The notes below the pieces were generated by a model. The model saw only the letters and a program-made list of their open reading frames with translations. It made no database searches and was not told the DNA's origin. Made by a program: the position numbers and the translations under genes. Shown piece after piece: positions 1 through 5,182 of a stretch of 7,946 nucleotides of DNA. Every line of letters starts with the position of its first letter. Within the stretch, counting starts at the first letter, position 1. The DNA lies in contig JAOZLU010000319.1 of NCBI GenBank assembly GCA_029934695.1, forward strand, positions 1-7,946, given 5' to 3'. This DNA comes from Desulfobacterales bacterium. GTDB taxonomy: Bacteria; Desulfobacterota; Desulfobacteria; Desulfobacterales; 4be13.

Positions 1-56
1 TTGATGTTTGATATTTGATGTTTGATGTTTGATGTTTGATGTTTGATGCTTGATGT
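1..56. repeat. Heptamer microsatellite, consensus TTGATGT, eight units
   Basis: Eight contiguous 7-bp units start at the first base of the window. Unit 2 reads TTGATAT and unit 7 TTGATGC; the rest are identical. A degenerate TTGATAT follows at 61-67. The tract may continue to the left of the window. Two more units of the same heptamer lie at 687-700, so the same microsatellite brackets the first two + strand ORFs. Slippage at 7-bp repeats can change copy number, but the tract lies outside the 97-aa gene. Confidence 0.95.
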
Positions 57-84
57 TTATTTGATATTTGGAAGTGGAAGGCTT

Positions 85-113
85 TTGACTTTCAATTTAA
101 TCTGAATTTAAGT
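85..113 (+). promoter_or_regulatory. Possible sigma-70 type promoter, weak
   Basis: TTGACT at 85-90 is one base from the -35 consensus. The hexamer 17 bp downstream (TTAAGT, 108-113) is a poor -10. It is placed suitably for the gene starting at 137, but the region is AT-rich and chance matches are likely. Confidence 0.25.
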
Positions 114-136
114 TCATTTTGGGAAAGGAACGCTGA

Positions 137-430
137 ATGAATAAATTAGACGAAAATTCCTGGGTATGGGTTGTGATTCAGGACCCGGGCGGAAATGAGC
201 AGCTTCTGGGCCAACATGATGAAGAGAACGACATATCATTTATCCCGACTTTTTTAGAGAAAGATGAGGCGCTGAAATGCTACAACAGTCTGGTTCTCGA
301 CAAGGGCCAGAAATATGAGATACAGGCAATTATCTATGAAGAACTGACAGAGCAGGCTTTTGAAAACGGATTCATGCTTTTTATTTTGAACGGGTCCGGG
401 GAACTGCTTGACAAAGTTGCTCCAAAATAA
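137..430 (+). CDS. Conserved-looking small protein of unknown function (97 aa)
   Basis: A complete 97-residue ORF begins with ATG after AAAGGAA at 124-130, a good Shine-Dalgarno six bases upstream. The product is acidic and soluble, with no signal peptide or membrane segment. It alternates hydrophobic strands (VWVVIQ at 10-15, ISFIPTF at 33-39, YEIQAIIYEEL at 60-70, FMLFILNGSG at 79-88) with charged turns, which suggests a compact alpha/beta fold. The FIPTF-x-EKDEA stretch recalls SseB-like proteins only faintly. The regular amino acid use, strong ribosome binding site and palindrome just past the stop argue that it is a real gene. I do not recognise the family and assign no function. It is the only well-supported + strand gene in the window. 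Confidence 0.75.
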   Translation: MNKLDENSWVWVVIQDPGGNEQLLGQHDEENDISFIPTFLEKDEALKCYNSLVLDKGQKYEIQAIIYEELTEQAFENGFMLFILNGSGELLDKVAPK

Positions 431-447
431 TGCGGTTACAAAATGCA

Positions 448-479
448 GGTGGGTGAAGCAAAGCGGAACCCACCCTTTT
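448..479 (+). terminator. Palindrome GGTGGGT/ACCCACC with T-run; possible terminator or REP-like repeat
   Basis: GGTGGGT (448-454) and ACCCACC (468-474) form a perfect 7-bp stem with a 13-base loop, followed by CTTTT. It begins 18 bases after the stop of the 97-aa gene. The T-run is short for an intrinsic terminator. Palindromes of this sequence type are also common as dispersed intergenic repeats, so its role is uncertain. Confidence 0.45.
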
Positions 480-526
480 ACAAATATGGTGGGATGATAA
501 CATAACTGAGCATCAGTGTAAACTTA

Positions 527-697
527 ATGGAATCCTCCCAGATTTTCTGGATTGAATACTTTTCCCATGATCCCGGTCAGATGTATATGGCAACATTCAG
601 GCCGAAACCGTATTTTGGCACTGAAATGTTTTATTTTGTCCGCTGGAGGCCCATCAGCCCCAACGAGCTTGAGGCAATTCGGCCTTTTGATGTTTGA
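527..697 (+). CDS. Possible small or truncated protein (56 aa) ending in the heptamer repeat
   Basis: This ORF starts at ATG 527 and reads through a protein-like, aromatic-rich sequence: QIFWIEYF at 5-12, MATFRPKPYFGTEMFYFVRW at 21-40, then PISPNELEAIRPFDV. The composition looks coding and there is no competing ORF here. The last residues FDV and the TGA stop come from a two-unit TTGATGT run at 687-700, so the original protein may have been longer and cut at the repeat. No good Shine-Dalgarno precedes the ATG. The frame stays open back to 506, which would need a CTG start. I do not recognise the family; it may be a gene fragment. Confidence 0.4.
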   Translation: MESSQIFWIEYFSHDPGQMYMATFRPKPYFGTEMFYFVRWRPISPNELEAIRPFDV

Positions 698-700
698 TGT
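687..700. repeat. Two-unit TTGATGT heptamer run
   Basis: Two exact copies of the heptamer found at 1-56. The downstream 701-757, with ATCTGAA and AAGTTCA words, also resembles the 91-117 stretch that follows the large tract. It supplies the stop codon of the 56-aa ORF. Confidence 0.8.
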
Positions 701-758
701 TGAACTTGGAACTTAAATCTGAACTCGCCCGTAAATGAATGTTCGTGTTCAAGTTCAG

Positions 759-1511
759 TCACCTGTCTATTTTACTGACCATCTCCGTCAGCACTTCCCC
801 TGCTTTTCTCCGGATGAGAGCGTCACACATTTCATCACACGGCGTTTCCGACAAATTGACGATGGCCAGAAATGCGCCGCTGTCTTTGGCGTGGTACGGC
901 ATGGAAGCGGCCGGATGAACCACCAGCGTTGACCCCACAACCATGAAGAAATCGCAGTGTTGGGAAAGAGCTGTTGCCCTTTGCACTTCCTCGGCCGGCA
1001 TGGCCTGACCAAATGAAATGGTATCCGGTTTCAGATACCCTCCGCATTTGCATTCCGGGGCAGGATCGCCGGCCGCCACCCGTTTCTGGGCCTCGTCTTC
1101 AGAGGAAATTTTTCCGCAGCTCATGCAGCGGATTCGGCGGGTGTTGCCGTGCAGTTCGATAATTTTCTCGTCCGGAAGGCCGGAGGCCTGGTGCAGTCCG
1201 TCAATGTTCTGGGTGATCACCGCCTCAAGCAGTCCCATCTCATACAGTCTGGCAATGGCGAGATGCGCGGGGTTGGGCCTGGCATTTATGAGAGTGTGAT
1301 ACATCTGCGTTTTCTGCCGCCAGTATTCGACGCGGGCATCTTTGGAGGACATGAACTCGTCAAAATAAACCGGACGGAATTTGTCCCATATCCCGCCCTG
1401 GCTCCGGTAATCAGGAATTCCGCTCTCAGTGGAGATGCCTGCCCCGGTAAAAACAATATTTTTGCCCTGTTCAGCAATCTTCCGGGCAACGATGGAGATG
1501 TTATCTTTCAT
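759..1511 (-). CDS. cobB: Sir2-family NAD-dependent protein deacylase
   Basis: A full-length sirtuin of 250 residues. It would remove acetyl or other acyl groups from protein lysines using NAD+, releasing nicotinamide and O-acyl-ADP-ribose in the cytoplasm. Visible motifs in order: NAD-binding GAGISTESGIPDYR (23-36), TQNIDGLHQ (100-108) with Asn102 and Asp104, catalytic His121 in ELHGN, a zinc site of Cys129/Cys132 and Cys154/Cys156, KPDTISFGQAMP (161-172), and VVGSTLVVHPAA (191-202), matching the GTS-L-V-P motif with Ser and Thr swapped. The ATG follows AAGGAAAGGA by about eight bases. All catalytic and zinc residues are present, so this is a canonical deacylase type rather than a divergent SIR2 defence NADase. 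A 25-aa ORF overlaps its start as ATGA. It lies last on the - strand, about 630 bp after the HNH nuclease gene, so a link to that operon is unproven. The symbol reflects family membership only. Confidence 0.93.
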   Translation of the reverse strand: MKDNISIVARKIAEQGKNIVFTGAGISTESGIPDYRSQGGIWDKFRPVYFDEFMSSKDARVEYWRQKTQMYHTLINARPNPAHLAIARLYEMGLLEAVITQNIDGLHQASGLPDEKIIELHGNTRRIRCMSCGKISSEDEAQKRVAAGDPAPECKCGGYLKPDTISFGQAMPAEEVQRATALSQHCDFFMVVGSTLVVHPAASMPYHAKDSGAFLAIVNLSETPCDEMCDALIRRKAGEVLTEMVSKIDR

Positions 1512-1585
1512 ATCTGTTTTCCTTTCCTTATCTTACCTCCGAAAAAGTTTGAATTCTGTAAATAAGGGTCAATATCCTCAATCAT
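1508..1585 (-). other. 25-aa leader-like ORF overlapping the sir2 start; probable gene remnant
   Basis: ATG at 1585 follows GGAGGAG by a few bases and opens a 25-codon frame whose TGA overlaps the sir2 ATG as ATGA, the arrangement used for translational coupling. The codons around its start (KKPEE-stop-MIED) resemble the tail of the 32-aa protein at 1902-2000 (KDPAEWMIEN), with TGG changed to TGA. Its middle (1534-1568) resembles the sequence upstream of hicB. It is therefore probably assembled from toxin-antitoxin debris; whether it is translated cannot be told. Confidence 0.35.
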
Positions 1586-1620
1586 TCACTCCTCCGGTTT
1601 TTTGCGTGGCAGGCAAACGC

Positions 1621-1794
1621 CTATTGCCTGAACTCTGATTCAGGGATTCGGGGATTTTCATAACGCTCATCATCGGAAAGCGGAGGCAGGTCAAAGTTCA
1701 CGCTGCGTCGGATAATTTCCCATGCAAACTGCTGTTTTTCAATTTTTGGCAGTAATTCAAAATTTCTGAGAAGGTTTCGGACTGCTGTTGCCAT
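1621..1794 (-). CDS. Orphan antitoxin-like small protein (57 aa)
   Basis: ATG at 1794 follows AAAGGAGA, an excellent Shine-Dalgarno eight bases upstream. The product has the layout of the small helical antitoxins annotated as addiction module components: N-terminal ATAVRNLLRNFELLPKIEKQ (2-21), an amphipathic helix FAWEIIRRS (23-31), then FDLPPLSDDE (34-43). In that family this start and the PPLSD motif are typical, and a toxin gene normally follows. None follows here; downstream lie remnants and sir2. The tail after residue 43 (RYENPRIPESEFRQ) departs from the usual pattern, so the C-terminus may have been changed. Its first 34 bases, ribosome binding site and upstream element are exactly duplicated at 5061-5182. 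Family assignment is from recall of sequence style and is moderate. Confidence 0.6.
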   Translation of the reverse strand: MATAVRNLLRNFELLPKIEKQQFAWEIIRRSVNFDLPPLSDDERYENPRIPESEFRQ

Positions 1795-1882
1795 TTTTTG
1801 TTCTCCTTTGTTGATTAAATATCTGCACGGATTATGGTCAAGAAAGGATTTCCGGGATGCCGGAGAACCCGTAATCCCTGCT
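1761..1882. repeat. 122-bp direct repeat, copy 1 (identical to 5061-5182)
   Basis: Every base from 1761 to 1882 matches 5061-5182, offset exactly 3300. It holds, on the - strand, most of an 82-bp palindromic element, the AAAGGAGA ribosome binding site, and the first codons of the 57-aa antitoxin-like gene. Flanks on both sides keep weaker similarity, for example TTTGGCA at 1745-1751 and 5045-5051. Confidence 0.97.
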
Positions 1883-1902
1883 AATCGCTAATCCATGTAG
1901 AT
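1821..1902. repeat. 82-bp palindromic element, copy 1 (degenerate right arm)
   Basis: The left arm is ATCTGCACGGATTATG (1821-1836), the right arm GCTAATCCATGTAGAT (1887-1902), and a central hairpin TCCGG-GATG-CCGGA spans 1851-1864. The same element occurs at 5121-5202, and inverted at 4960-5041. No ORF of meaningful length lies inside, which fits a non-autonomous miniature element or REP-like palindrome. It sits directly upstream of the 57-aa gene's ribosome binding site. Confidence 0.85.
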
Positions 1903-2000
1903 CAATCCTCCTCCGGCAAATTCTCAATCATCCACTCCGCCGGGTCTTTGTGGGCAGGAGCAGGTTCTGTCCGAATCAACTTTCCTGTGATAATTGGCAT
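1902..2000 (-). CDS. Small ORF with perfect Shine-Dalgarno (32 aa)
   Basis: ATG at 2000 is preceded by AAGGAGGT (2011-2018 in plus coordinates), the full anti-Shine-Dalgarno complement, about ten bases upstream. The 32-residue product is MPIITGKLIRT followed by an acidic tail with KDPAEWMIENLPEED. The stop overlaps the edge of the 82-bp element. The ordered sequence and strong ribosome binding site support translation. It may be a small antitoxin or a fragment of one; I do not recognise the family. A degenerate relative of its tail lies upstream of sir2. Confidence 0.45.
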   Translation of the reverse strand: MPIITGKLIRTEPAPAHKDPAEWMIENLPEED

Positions 2001-2140
2001 TCAGAAAAATACCTCCTTCGAGAATATTCGATTTGGTGTAATCTGCTGTCAGGCTGTAATCCGAGCCGCGGGATTTAGCAATCCGGCGGGAGCATAAGGC
2101 GACGGATTTATGAATTGGTGAGAGGCAGGGAGAAGTCCTT
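2001..2140. other. Intergenic region with imperfect palindrome at 2081-2107
   Basis: Between the HNH gene stop and the 32-aa ORF I see no gene. ATCCGGCG (2081-2088) and CGACGGAT (2100-2107) form an imperfect hairpin with one mismatch and an 11-base loop. There is no T-run after it on the - strand, so it is not a convincing terminator for the operon above; it may be a dispersed repeat. Confidence 0.4.
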
Positions 2141-2881
2141 CTAAATCTCCGAACCCACCGGAATTCGGATTCCGACCGGAGGTCTGTCCAGTTTCTTATG
2201 CCTGACAAATGCCCTTGTAAAAGCTGCAAATTCCCCCTTTGCCGACATAAGCTGCCGGAATGTTCTCTTACAACTCTCCAGGTCTCTCTCATTTCCCTGG
2301 CTGAGAGCGATCAGCAGATTCCTGAAGTCCTGCATGATGATGTAAACATAGTAGTCATATCGCTTTTTTGCATAAAACATCCTGTCAAGCCCCACTGTTT
2401 CAATGGTGATCTGCCCCATAAGACTGCCATGTCTGGCCATGATAATGCCGTATTCCTCATAACTCGTATCACCTCCGGAAAAATCAAAACTGATGTGGTC
2501 TTCAGGATTGATTTCCGGGTCTGACGGATCAATAACGGCCGGCGTCTCTCGTGACGCTGTTTCAGGATAAAGTGTTTCAGATTCGCCGGAGGTGTCAGAA
2601 AGTATCACCGGGAATTTGTCGGATTTTTTCCCGTTACATTGCGCACATGACAACAGCAGGTTTTTCCATTCATTTTTCAGGTTCCTGAAAACCGACTTGG
2701 GACGAAAATGCTCCACAGCCTTGAGATGTCCTTCATCCGGGATTCGCTGCTCACAATAACAGCATTTCCCATGCTGCATTTCCCACAGTCTTTCAACAAC
2801 CTCTTTCTTATTGTAGTGCATACCTTCGGAAGGTGAATCGGCCAGAACTTCGGGAGCAGAGGCGCGCTGAATTTTAATCAT
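2141..2881 (-). CDS. ptuB: HNH endonuclease, PtuB-like (Septu effector)
   Basis: A 246-residue HNH nuclease with a treble-clef zinc site: Cys40-x2-Cys43 (GKCCYCE), VEHFRPK (56-62) with catalytic His58, WKNLLLSCAQCNGKKSDKFP (72-91) with Asn74, zinc Cys79-x2-Cys82 and Asn83. This motif set, with the long C-terminal alpha-helical part (155-232), is that of the TIGR02646/PtuB family, the nuclease of Septu and of retron-Ec78 type defence. Length is normal for the family. Its ATG overlaps the stop of the ATPase gene by four bases (ATGA, 2878-2881), so the two are translationally coupled. In characterised Septu systems the ATPase forms a complex with PtuB and restrains it until phage infection, when it cleaves nucleic acid. 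No reverse transcriptase is nearby, so a stand-alone Septu rather than a retron is indicated. Family is well supported; anti-phage activity is inferred. Confidence 0.88.
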   Translation of the reverse strand: MIKIQRASAPEVLADSPSEGMHYNKKEVVERLWEMQHGKCCYCEQRIPDEGHLKAVEHFRPKSVFRNLKNEWKNLLLSCAQCNGKKSDKFPVILSDTSGESETLYPETASRETPAVIDPSDPEINPEDHISFDFSGGDTSYEEYGIIMARHGSLMGQITIETVGLDRMFYAKKRYDYYVYIIMQDFRNLLIALSQGNERDLESCKRTFRQLMSAKGEFAAFTRAFVRHKKLDRPPVGIRIPVGSEI

Positions 2882-4164
2882 CTGATTTCTCCGAACACTT
2901 TTCGTTCCAGTTCATCAATCTCCTGCCTCATCTCCTGATACAGTTCGTTGCGGATGTCCGTTTCAACGGCGGTGCGTCCCTGACGTTTTAAGATCATTTT
3001 TAAAGCGGATTTGACGGCCTGATAGCGTTCCTCATCATCTTCGGTGCGCTGATCTCCTCTGCCAGCCAGTTTTGACGCCTCGGCCAGTACCCGCTCCACT
3101 TCCGGATCAGCGTCAGTCAGGTGATCAAAAGCCCGGGAAGCCAGCACCTGATCAATATTCAGCCCGATCAGCGTATCCAGCTCATTTTTTCCGACGGTAC
3201 GATCCGGTTTCAATTCGAGATGAATCAGTTTGTCCCGATATGTTTTTAACGGCAGTTTTCCGACAGCGGAGGCAAGGAGCGGCGAGTGTGTGGTTGTGAC
3301 GAACTGGACTTTGGGAAACTGCTCTCTGATTCGTGAAATGATATGCCGTTGCCATTTCGGATGCAGATGCTGTTCCAACTCGTCAAGTAGCACAATACCC
3401 CCGATCTCCTCATCACTGTCAAATCGCTCCGCATAGATCAGCCATCCGATGAAATCGAGAATCCAGTGGGTTGTGCTGCGATATCCGTCGCTTAACGCCT
3501 CAAAGGGCAGACGTCCCCACGGCCCCCGAATTTCAAAACCGGTTTTCGGATATGTGATTTCACAGTCGGCCGCGTCGAGCATCAGAATTTGCAGCAGTTT
3601 TTTTTCCAATTTTTTCCGCAGCCCGGGTTCCTGACGCAGGAGGATGAGTTCCGGGTTCTGCAGGGTGATCTGATGATTGAAAAGTCCCCGGACCGCATTT
3701 ATCGGTTCGTATTTCTCATATCCCGCGTATGCCGGAGCGGAACGCTGAGGGCCGTATCCGCAGACAAAAATATCGGCCCTTGAAAACTGTCTTTCAGGCC
3801 TGATGAACTGTCGGATGATCTCCGGTTCATCCTCGGACGCCTTTATGATCGTCGTGGTGATCGTATGAGGAGTCTCATTCTTTTCCTGTTTCAGAGTAAT
3901 CCTGATCTGACCTTCTCTTTTTCCCTTTCTGACAAAGTTCCCGGGCGCATCTTTCATCAGGGCGACGGCATCTCCCTCATGGCAAAGACCCAGAGCGACA
4001 GCCCTCAGCAGTGTTGTCTTGCCTGTCGCGTTATTCCCCAGAATCATTGTCCACTGTATCGGCGATTCATTCTCTGCAAGGGAAACAGAGAAGTTGTCAA
4101 AACATCGGATGTTTTTCAGTTCGATTTTTGTGATGTATGTGTGATTCATTTTCCGACCCACCAT
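2878..4164 (-). CDS. ptuA: ABC/AAA-type ATPase, PtuA-like (Septu sensor subunit)
   Basis: A 428-residue ATPase of the SMC/ABC-like AAA class found in defence and OLD-like proteins. Seen in order: beta-strand start ITKIELKNIRCFDNFSV (11-27), Walker A GNNATGKTT (43-51), signature-like LSDGYRS (224-230), Walker B IVLLDE (257-262) followed by LEQHLHPKWQ, and switch histidine His293 in VTTTHSPLL. The C-terminus (355-428) is charged, helical and probably coiled-coil. There is no TOPRIM domain. Coupling to the HNH gene by an ATGA overlap identifies it as the Septu partner; it would hydrolyse ATP and control PtuB. At roughly 425 residues it is compact for a PtuA. The start is uncertain: ATG 4164 lies four bases after the stop of a 20-aa ORF and may be coupled to it, while ATG 4149 (residue 6, MNHTYITKIEL) begins nearer the conserved domain. 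Neither has a strong Shine-Dalgarno. Confidence 0.87.
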   Translation of the reverse strand: MVGRKMNHTYITKIELKNIRCFDNFSVSLAENESPIQWTMILGNNATGKTTLLRAVALGLCHEGDAVALMKDAPGNFVRKGKREGQIRITLKQEKNETPHTITTTIIKASEDEPEIIRQFIRPERQFSRADIFVCGYGPQRSAPAYAGYEKYEPINAVRGLFNHQITLQNPELILLRQEPGLRKKLEKKLLQILMLDAADCEITYPKTGFEIRGPWGRLPFEALSDGYRSTTHWILDFIGWLIYAERFDSDEEIGGIVLLDELEQHLHPKWQRHIISRIREQFPKVQFVTTTHSPLLASAVGKLPLKTYRDKLIHLELKPDRTVGKNELDTLIGLNIDQVLASRAFDHLTDADPEVERVLAEASKLAGRGDQRTEDDEERYQAVKSALKMILKRQGRTAVETDIRNELYQEMRQEIDELERKVFGEIR

Positions 4165-4168
4165 TCCC

Positions 4169-4231
4169 TTATTGTTTCCGACTCTGTGAATTGAAATTGC
4201 CGAGCAGCACTATTGAACTAAGATTCAACAT
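4169..4231 (-). other. 20-aa leader ORF directly before ptuA
   Basis: ATG at 4231 follows AAGGAG by seven bases. The 20-codon frame (MLNLSSIVLLGNFNSQSRKQ) ends in TAA four bases before the ATG at 4164 of the ATPase gene. The strong ribosome binding site here and weak one on the ATPase suggest that translation of the leader feeds the operon. It could also be a decayed gene start. No run of one codon typical of amino-acid attenuation is present. Confidence 0.4.
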
Positions 4232-4288
4232 CGTTTTCTCCTTATAAGTTATTTAATTTAAAACAGTTTTTCTGTCTTTGGCAGAAAT

Positions 4289-4342
4289 TTAATTCGGCTC
4301 TCTGAGGATTTCCTCTGCCTTATTTTTTAGTTGAAGCTGCAT
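4289..4342 (-). other. 17-aa leader ORF upstream of the Septu-like operon
   Basis: ATG at 4342 follows AAGGAGGAAAAG, a near-perfect ribosome binding site. The 17-codon frame (MQLQLKNKAEEILREPN) ends 57 bases before the next leader ORF and lies downstream of the best promoter-like site in the region. The helical, charged sequence could be the surviving start of a small antitoxin-like protein. Confidence 0.35.
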
Positions 4343-4406
4343 GTTTCTTTTCCTCCTTATCTTAACCCACGGGATTGAGAGGTTCCGCTCAGAGCAGATA
4401 TCTCTG

Positions 4407-4415
4407 ATTATAACA
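4407..4415 (-). promoter_or_regulatory. Extended -10 promoter element for leader ORFs and ptuAB
   Basis: On the - strand the site reads TGTTATAAT, a perfect -10 hexamer with the upstream TG of extended -10 promoters. No good -35 lies 16-18 bases upstream; TTGGAT is 21 bases away. Extended -10 promoters can work without one. It would start transcription about 60 bases before the first leader ORF, in the gap between the truncated PIN gene and the Septu-like operon. Confidence 0.5.
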
Positions 4416-4436
4416 GATTTAGGGGAAGCTCCGATC

Positions 4437-4511
4437 CAAGCCCCGTAGGGGCGGCATGTTTGTAGCACCTAAGCCCCGTCACAAGCCCCGTAGGGGCGAC
4501 ATGTTTGTAGC
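4437..4511. repeat. Two copies of a 30-bp palindrome-bearing repeat, 45 bp apart
   Basis: Copies at 4437-4466 and 4482-4511 read CAAGCCCCGTAGGGGCGR followed by CATGTTTGTAGC, differing by one base. Each contains the hairpin GCCCC-GTA-GGGGC. A partial copy (AAGCCCCGT, 4471-4479) lies between them. Sequences of this type are dispersed intergenic repeats in several bacterial phyla. The second copy forms the 3' end of the truncated PIN toxin frame. A 15-bp gap is too short for CRISPR spacers. Confidence 0.9.
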
Positions 4512-4652
4512 TCTGTTCGGGTAATGTTTTCCTTTTATGAACAATTCGTTTTCAACGACTGGCGTAATATGAATTCCGAAAAGCCGGTGCAGAATGTCCA
4601 GACGGCGAATGGCTGAAAAATTTATGAGAGGTGTCGAGTTTGAAATAATCAT
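4479..4652 (-). pseudogene. Truncated PIN-domain toxin (DUF3368-like)
   Basis: ATG at 4652 overlaps the antitoxin stop as ATGA. The frame opens with IISNSTPLINFSAIRRLDIL (2-21) and FGIHITPVVENELFIKGKHYPN (25-46), the characteristic N-terminus of DUF3368 PIN toxins, which are normally about 150 residues and act as ribonucleases. After residue 46 the reading enters the 30-bp dispersed repeat and ends with a junk tail (ATNMSPLRGL). The catalytic acidic residues of the middle and C-terminal PIN fold are missing, so the product should be inactive. Confidence 0.85.
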
Positions 4653-4918
4653 TTGCCGGCTCTCCATCTGGTAAGATTTTCCAGGTCTTTTTCATAATCC
4701 TCCACATCATATTGGCGGGAGATTCCCCGTTCACCGAGAAGATAATGGAAATCCGTTTTTTCCATTTCCGCCAGCCTGTGTGCGTTGGCAAAGGGAATCA
4801 GACCTTCCCTGTATAGTTGGAGAGCAAGTTCCTTTTTCAATTCGGTTTTCCATCGTCTTCTGGGAATTTTTACCGACATCATAATGTCTTCCGGGATCGG
4901 CACTGAGATCATTTTCAT
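4649..4918 (-). CDS. UPF0175-family antitoxin
   Basis: A complete 89-residue protein with the UPF0175 (COG2886) signature: helical LKKELALQLYREGLIPFANA (27-46), HRLAEMEKTDFHYLLGERGI (47-66), and the C-terminal RQYDVEDYEKDLENL (68-82). The family consists of DNA-binding antitoxins normally paired with DUF3368 PIN toxins, as here, where the toxin overlaps by four bases but is truncated. It is therefore an orphan antitoxin that could still protect against a related toxin elsewhere or act as a repressor. Its own ribosome binding site is weak (AAGAGAC). A 59-aa chimeric ORF ends on its ATG as ATGA and may supply ribosomes. Confidence 0.88.
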   Translation of the reverse strand: MKMISVPIPEDIMMSVKIPRRRWKTELKKELALQLYREGLIPFANAHRLAEMEKTDFHYLLGERGISRQYDVEDYEKDLENLTRWRAGK

Positions 4919-5094
4919 AATTTGTCTCTTTTATAAGTTTTATTCCGTGTTTCTGTCTGATCCGCACGGATTGCTGATGATAAGCAAGGATTCCGTCCCG
5001 GCTGCCGAAAAAATCCTTTCTTACACACAATCCGTGCAGATGTCTTTGGCAACGATTCAGAATTTCTGAGAAGGTTTCGGACTGCTGTTGCCAT
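4915..5094 (-). pseudogene. Chimeric 59-aa ORF: duplicated antitoxin start fused to the palindromic element
   Basis: From ATG 5094, with the same AAAGGAGA ribosome binding site as the gene at 1794, the first 17 codons (MATAVRNLLRNSESLPK) match the 57-aa antitoxin-like protein except for F12S and L14S. The frame then enters the inverted 82-bp element and continues as element-encoded residues to a TGA overlapping the UPF0175 ATG. As an antitoxin it is dead, but its position suggests it serves as a translated leader for UPF0175. Confidence 0.7.
4960..5041. repeat. 82-bp palindromic element, inverted copy
   Basis: Arms ATCCGCACGGATTG (4960-4973) and CAATCCGTGCAGAT (5028-5041) are complementary at 13 of 14 positions. 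Read on the - strand it aligns with copies 1821-1902 and 5121-5202, sharing the 82-bp length and the words AAGAAAGGATT and ATCC-TGCTTA. It interrupts the duplicated antitoxin fragment after codon 17. AGAC occurs at both outer borders on the - strand, a possible but weak target duplication. Confidence 0.85.
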
Positions 5095-5182
5095 TTTTTG
5101 TTCTCCTTTGTTGATTAAATATCTGCACGGATTATGGTCAAGAAAGGATTTCCGGGATGCCGGAGAACCCGTAATCCCTGCT
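5061..5182. repeat. 122-bp direct repeat, copy 2 (identical to 1761-1882)
   Basis: Identical to the copy 3300 bp to the left. Here the antitoxin gene is broken off after the duplicated start region. Perfect identity means the duplication is recent or kept by gene conversion. Confidence 0.97.

Noticed and set aside
1149..1565. Long + strand frame opposite sir2 (138 codons)
   Set aside because: It lies antisense to a complete sirtuin with all motifs, has no recognisable domain, and is explained as a shadow of codon bias.
1924..2292. 122-codon - strand frame overlapping the end of ptuB
   Set aside because: It is out of frame with the HNH gene and the 32-aa ORF, and its composition (Arg, Ser, Cys rich) is that of a shadow frame.
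759..4164. A single Sir2 + Septu defence operon
   Set aside because: The sirtuin is a canonical zinc-containing deacylase with its own ribosome binding site, separated from ptuB by about 630 bp holding two small ORFs and a repeat; nothing in the sequence ties it to the operon.
2141..4164. Retron-Ec78 type system
   Set aside because: The PtuA/PtuB-like effectors are present but no reverse transcriptase or msr/msd-like region lies next to them in the window.
4437..4511. CRISPR array from the GCCCCGTAGGGGC repeats
   Set aside because: There are only two full copies with a 15-bp gap containing a partial copy, no cas genes, and the sequence is a known type of dispersed palindrome.
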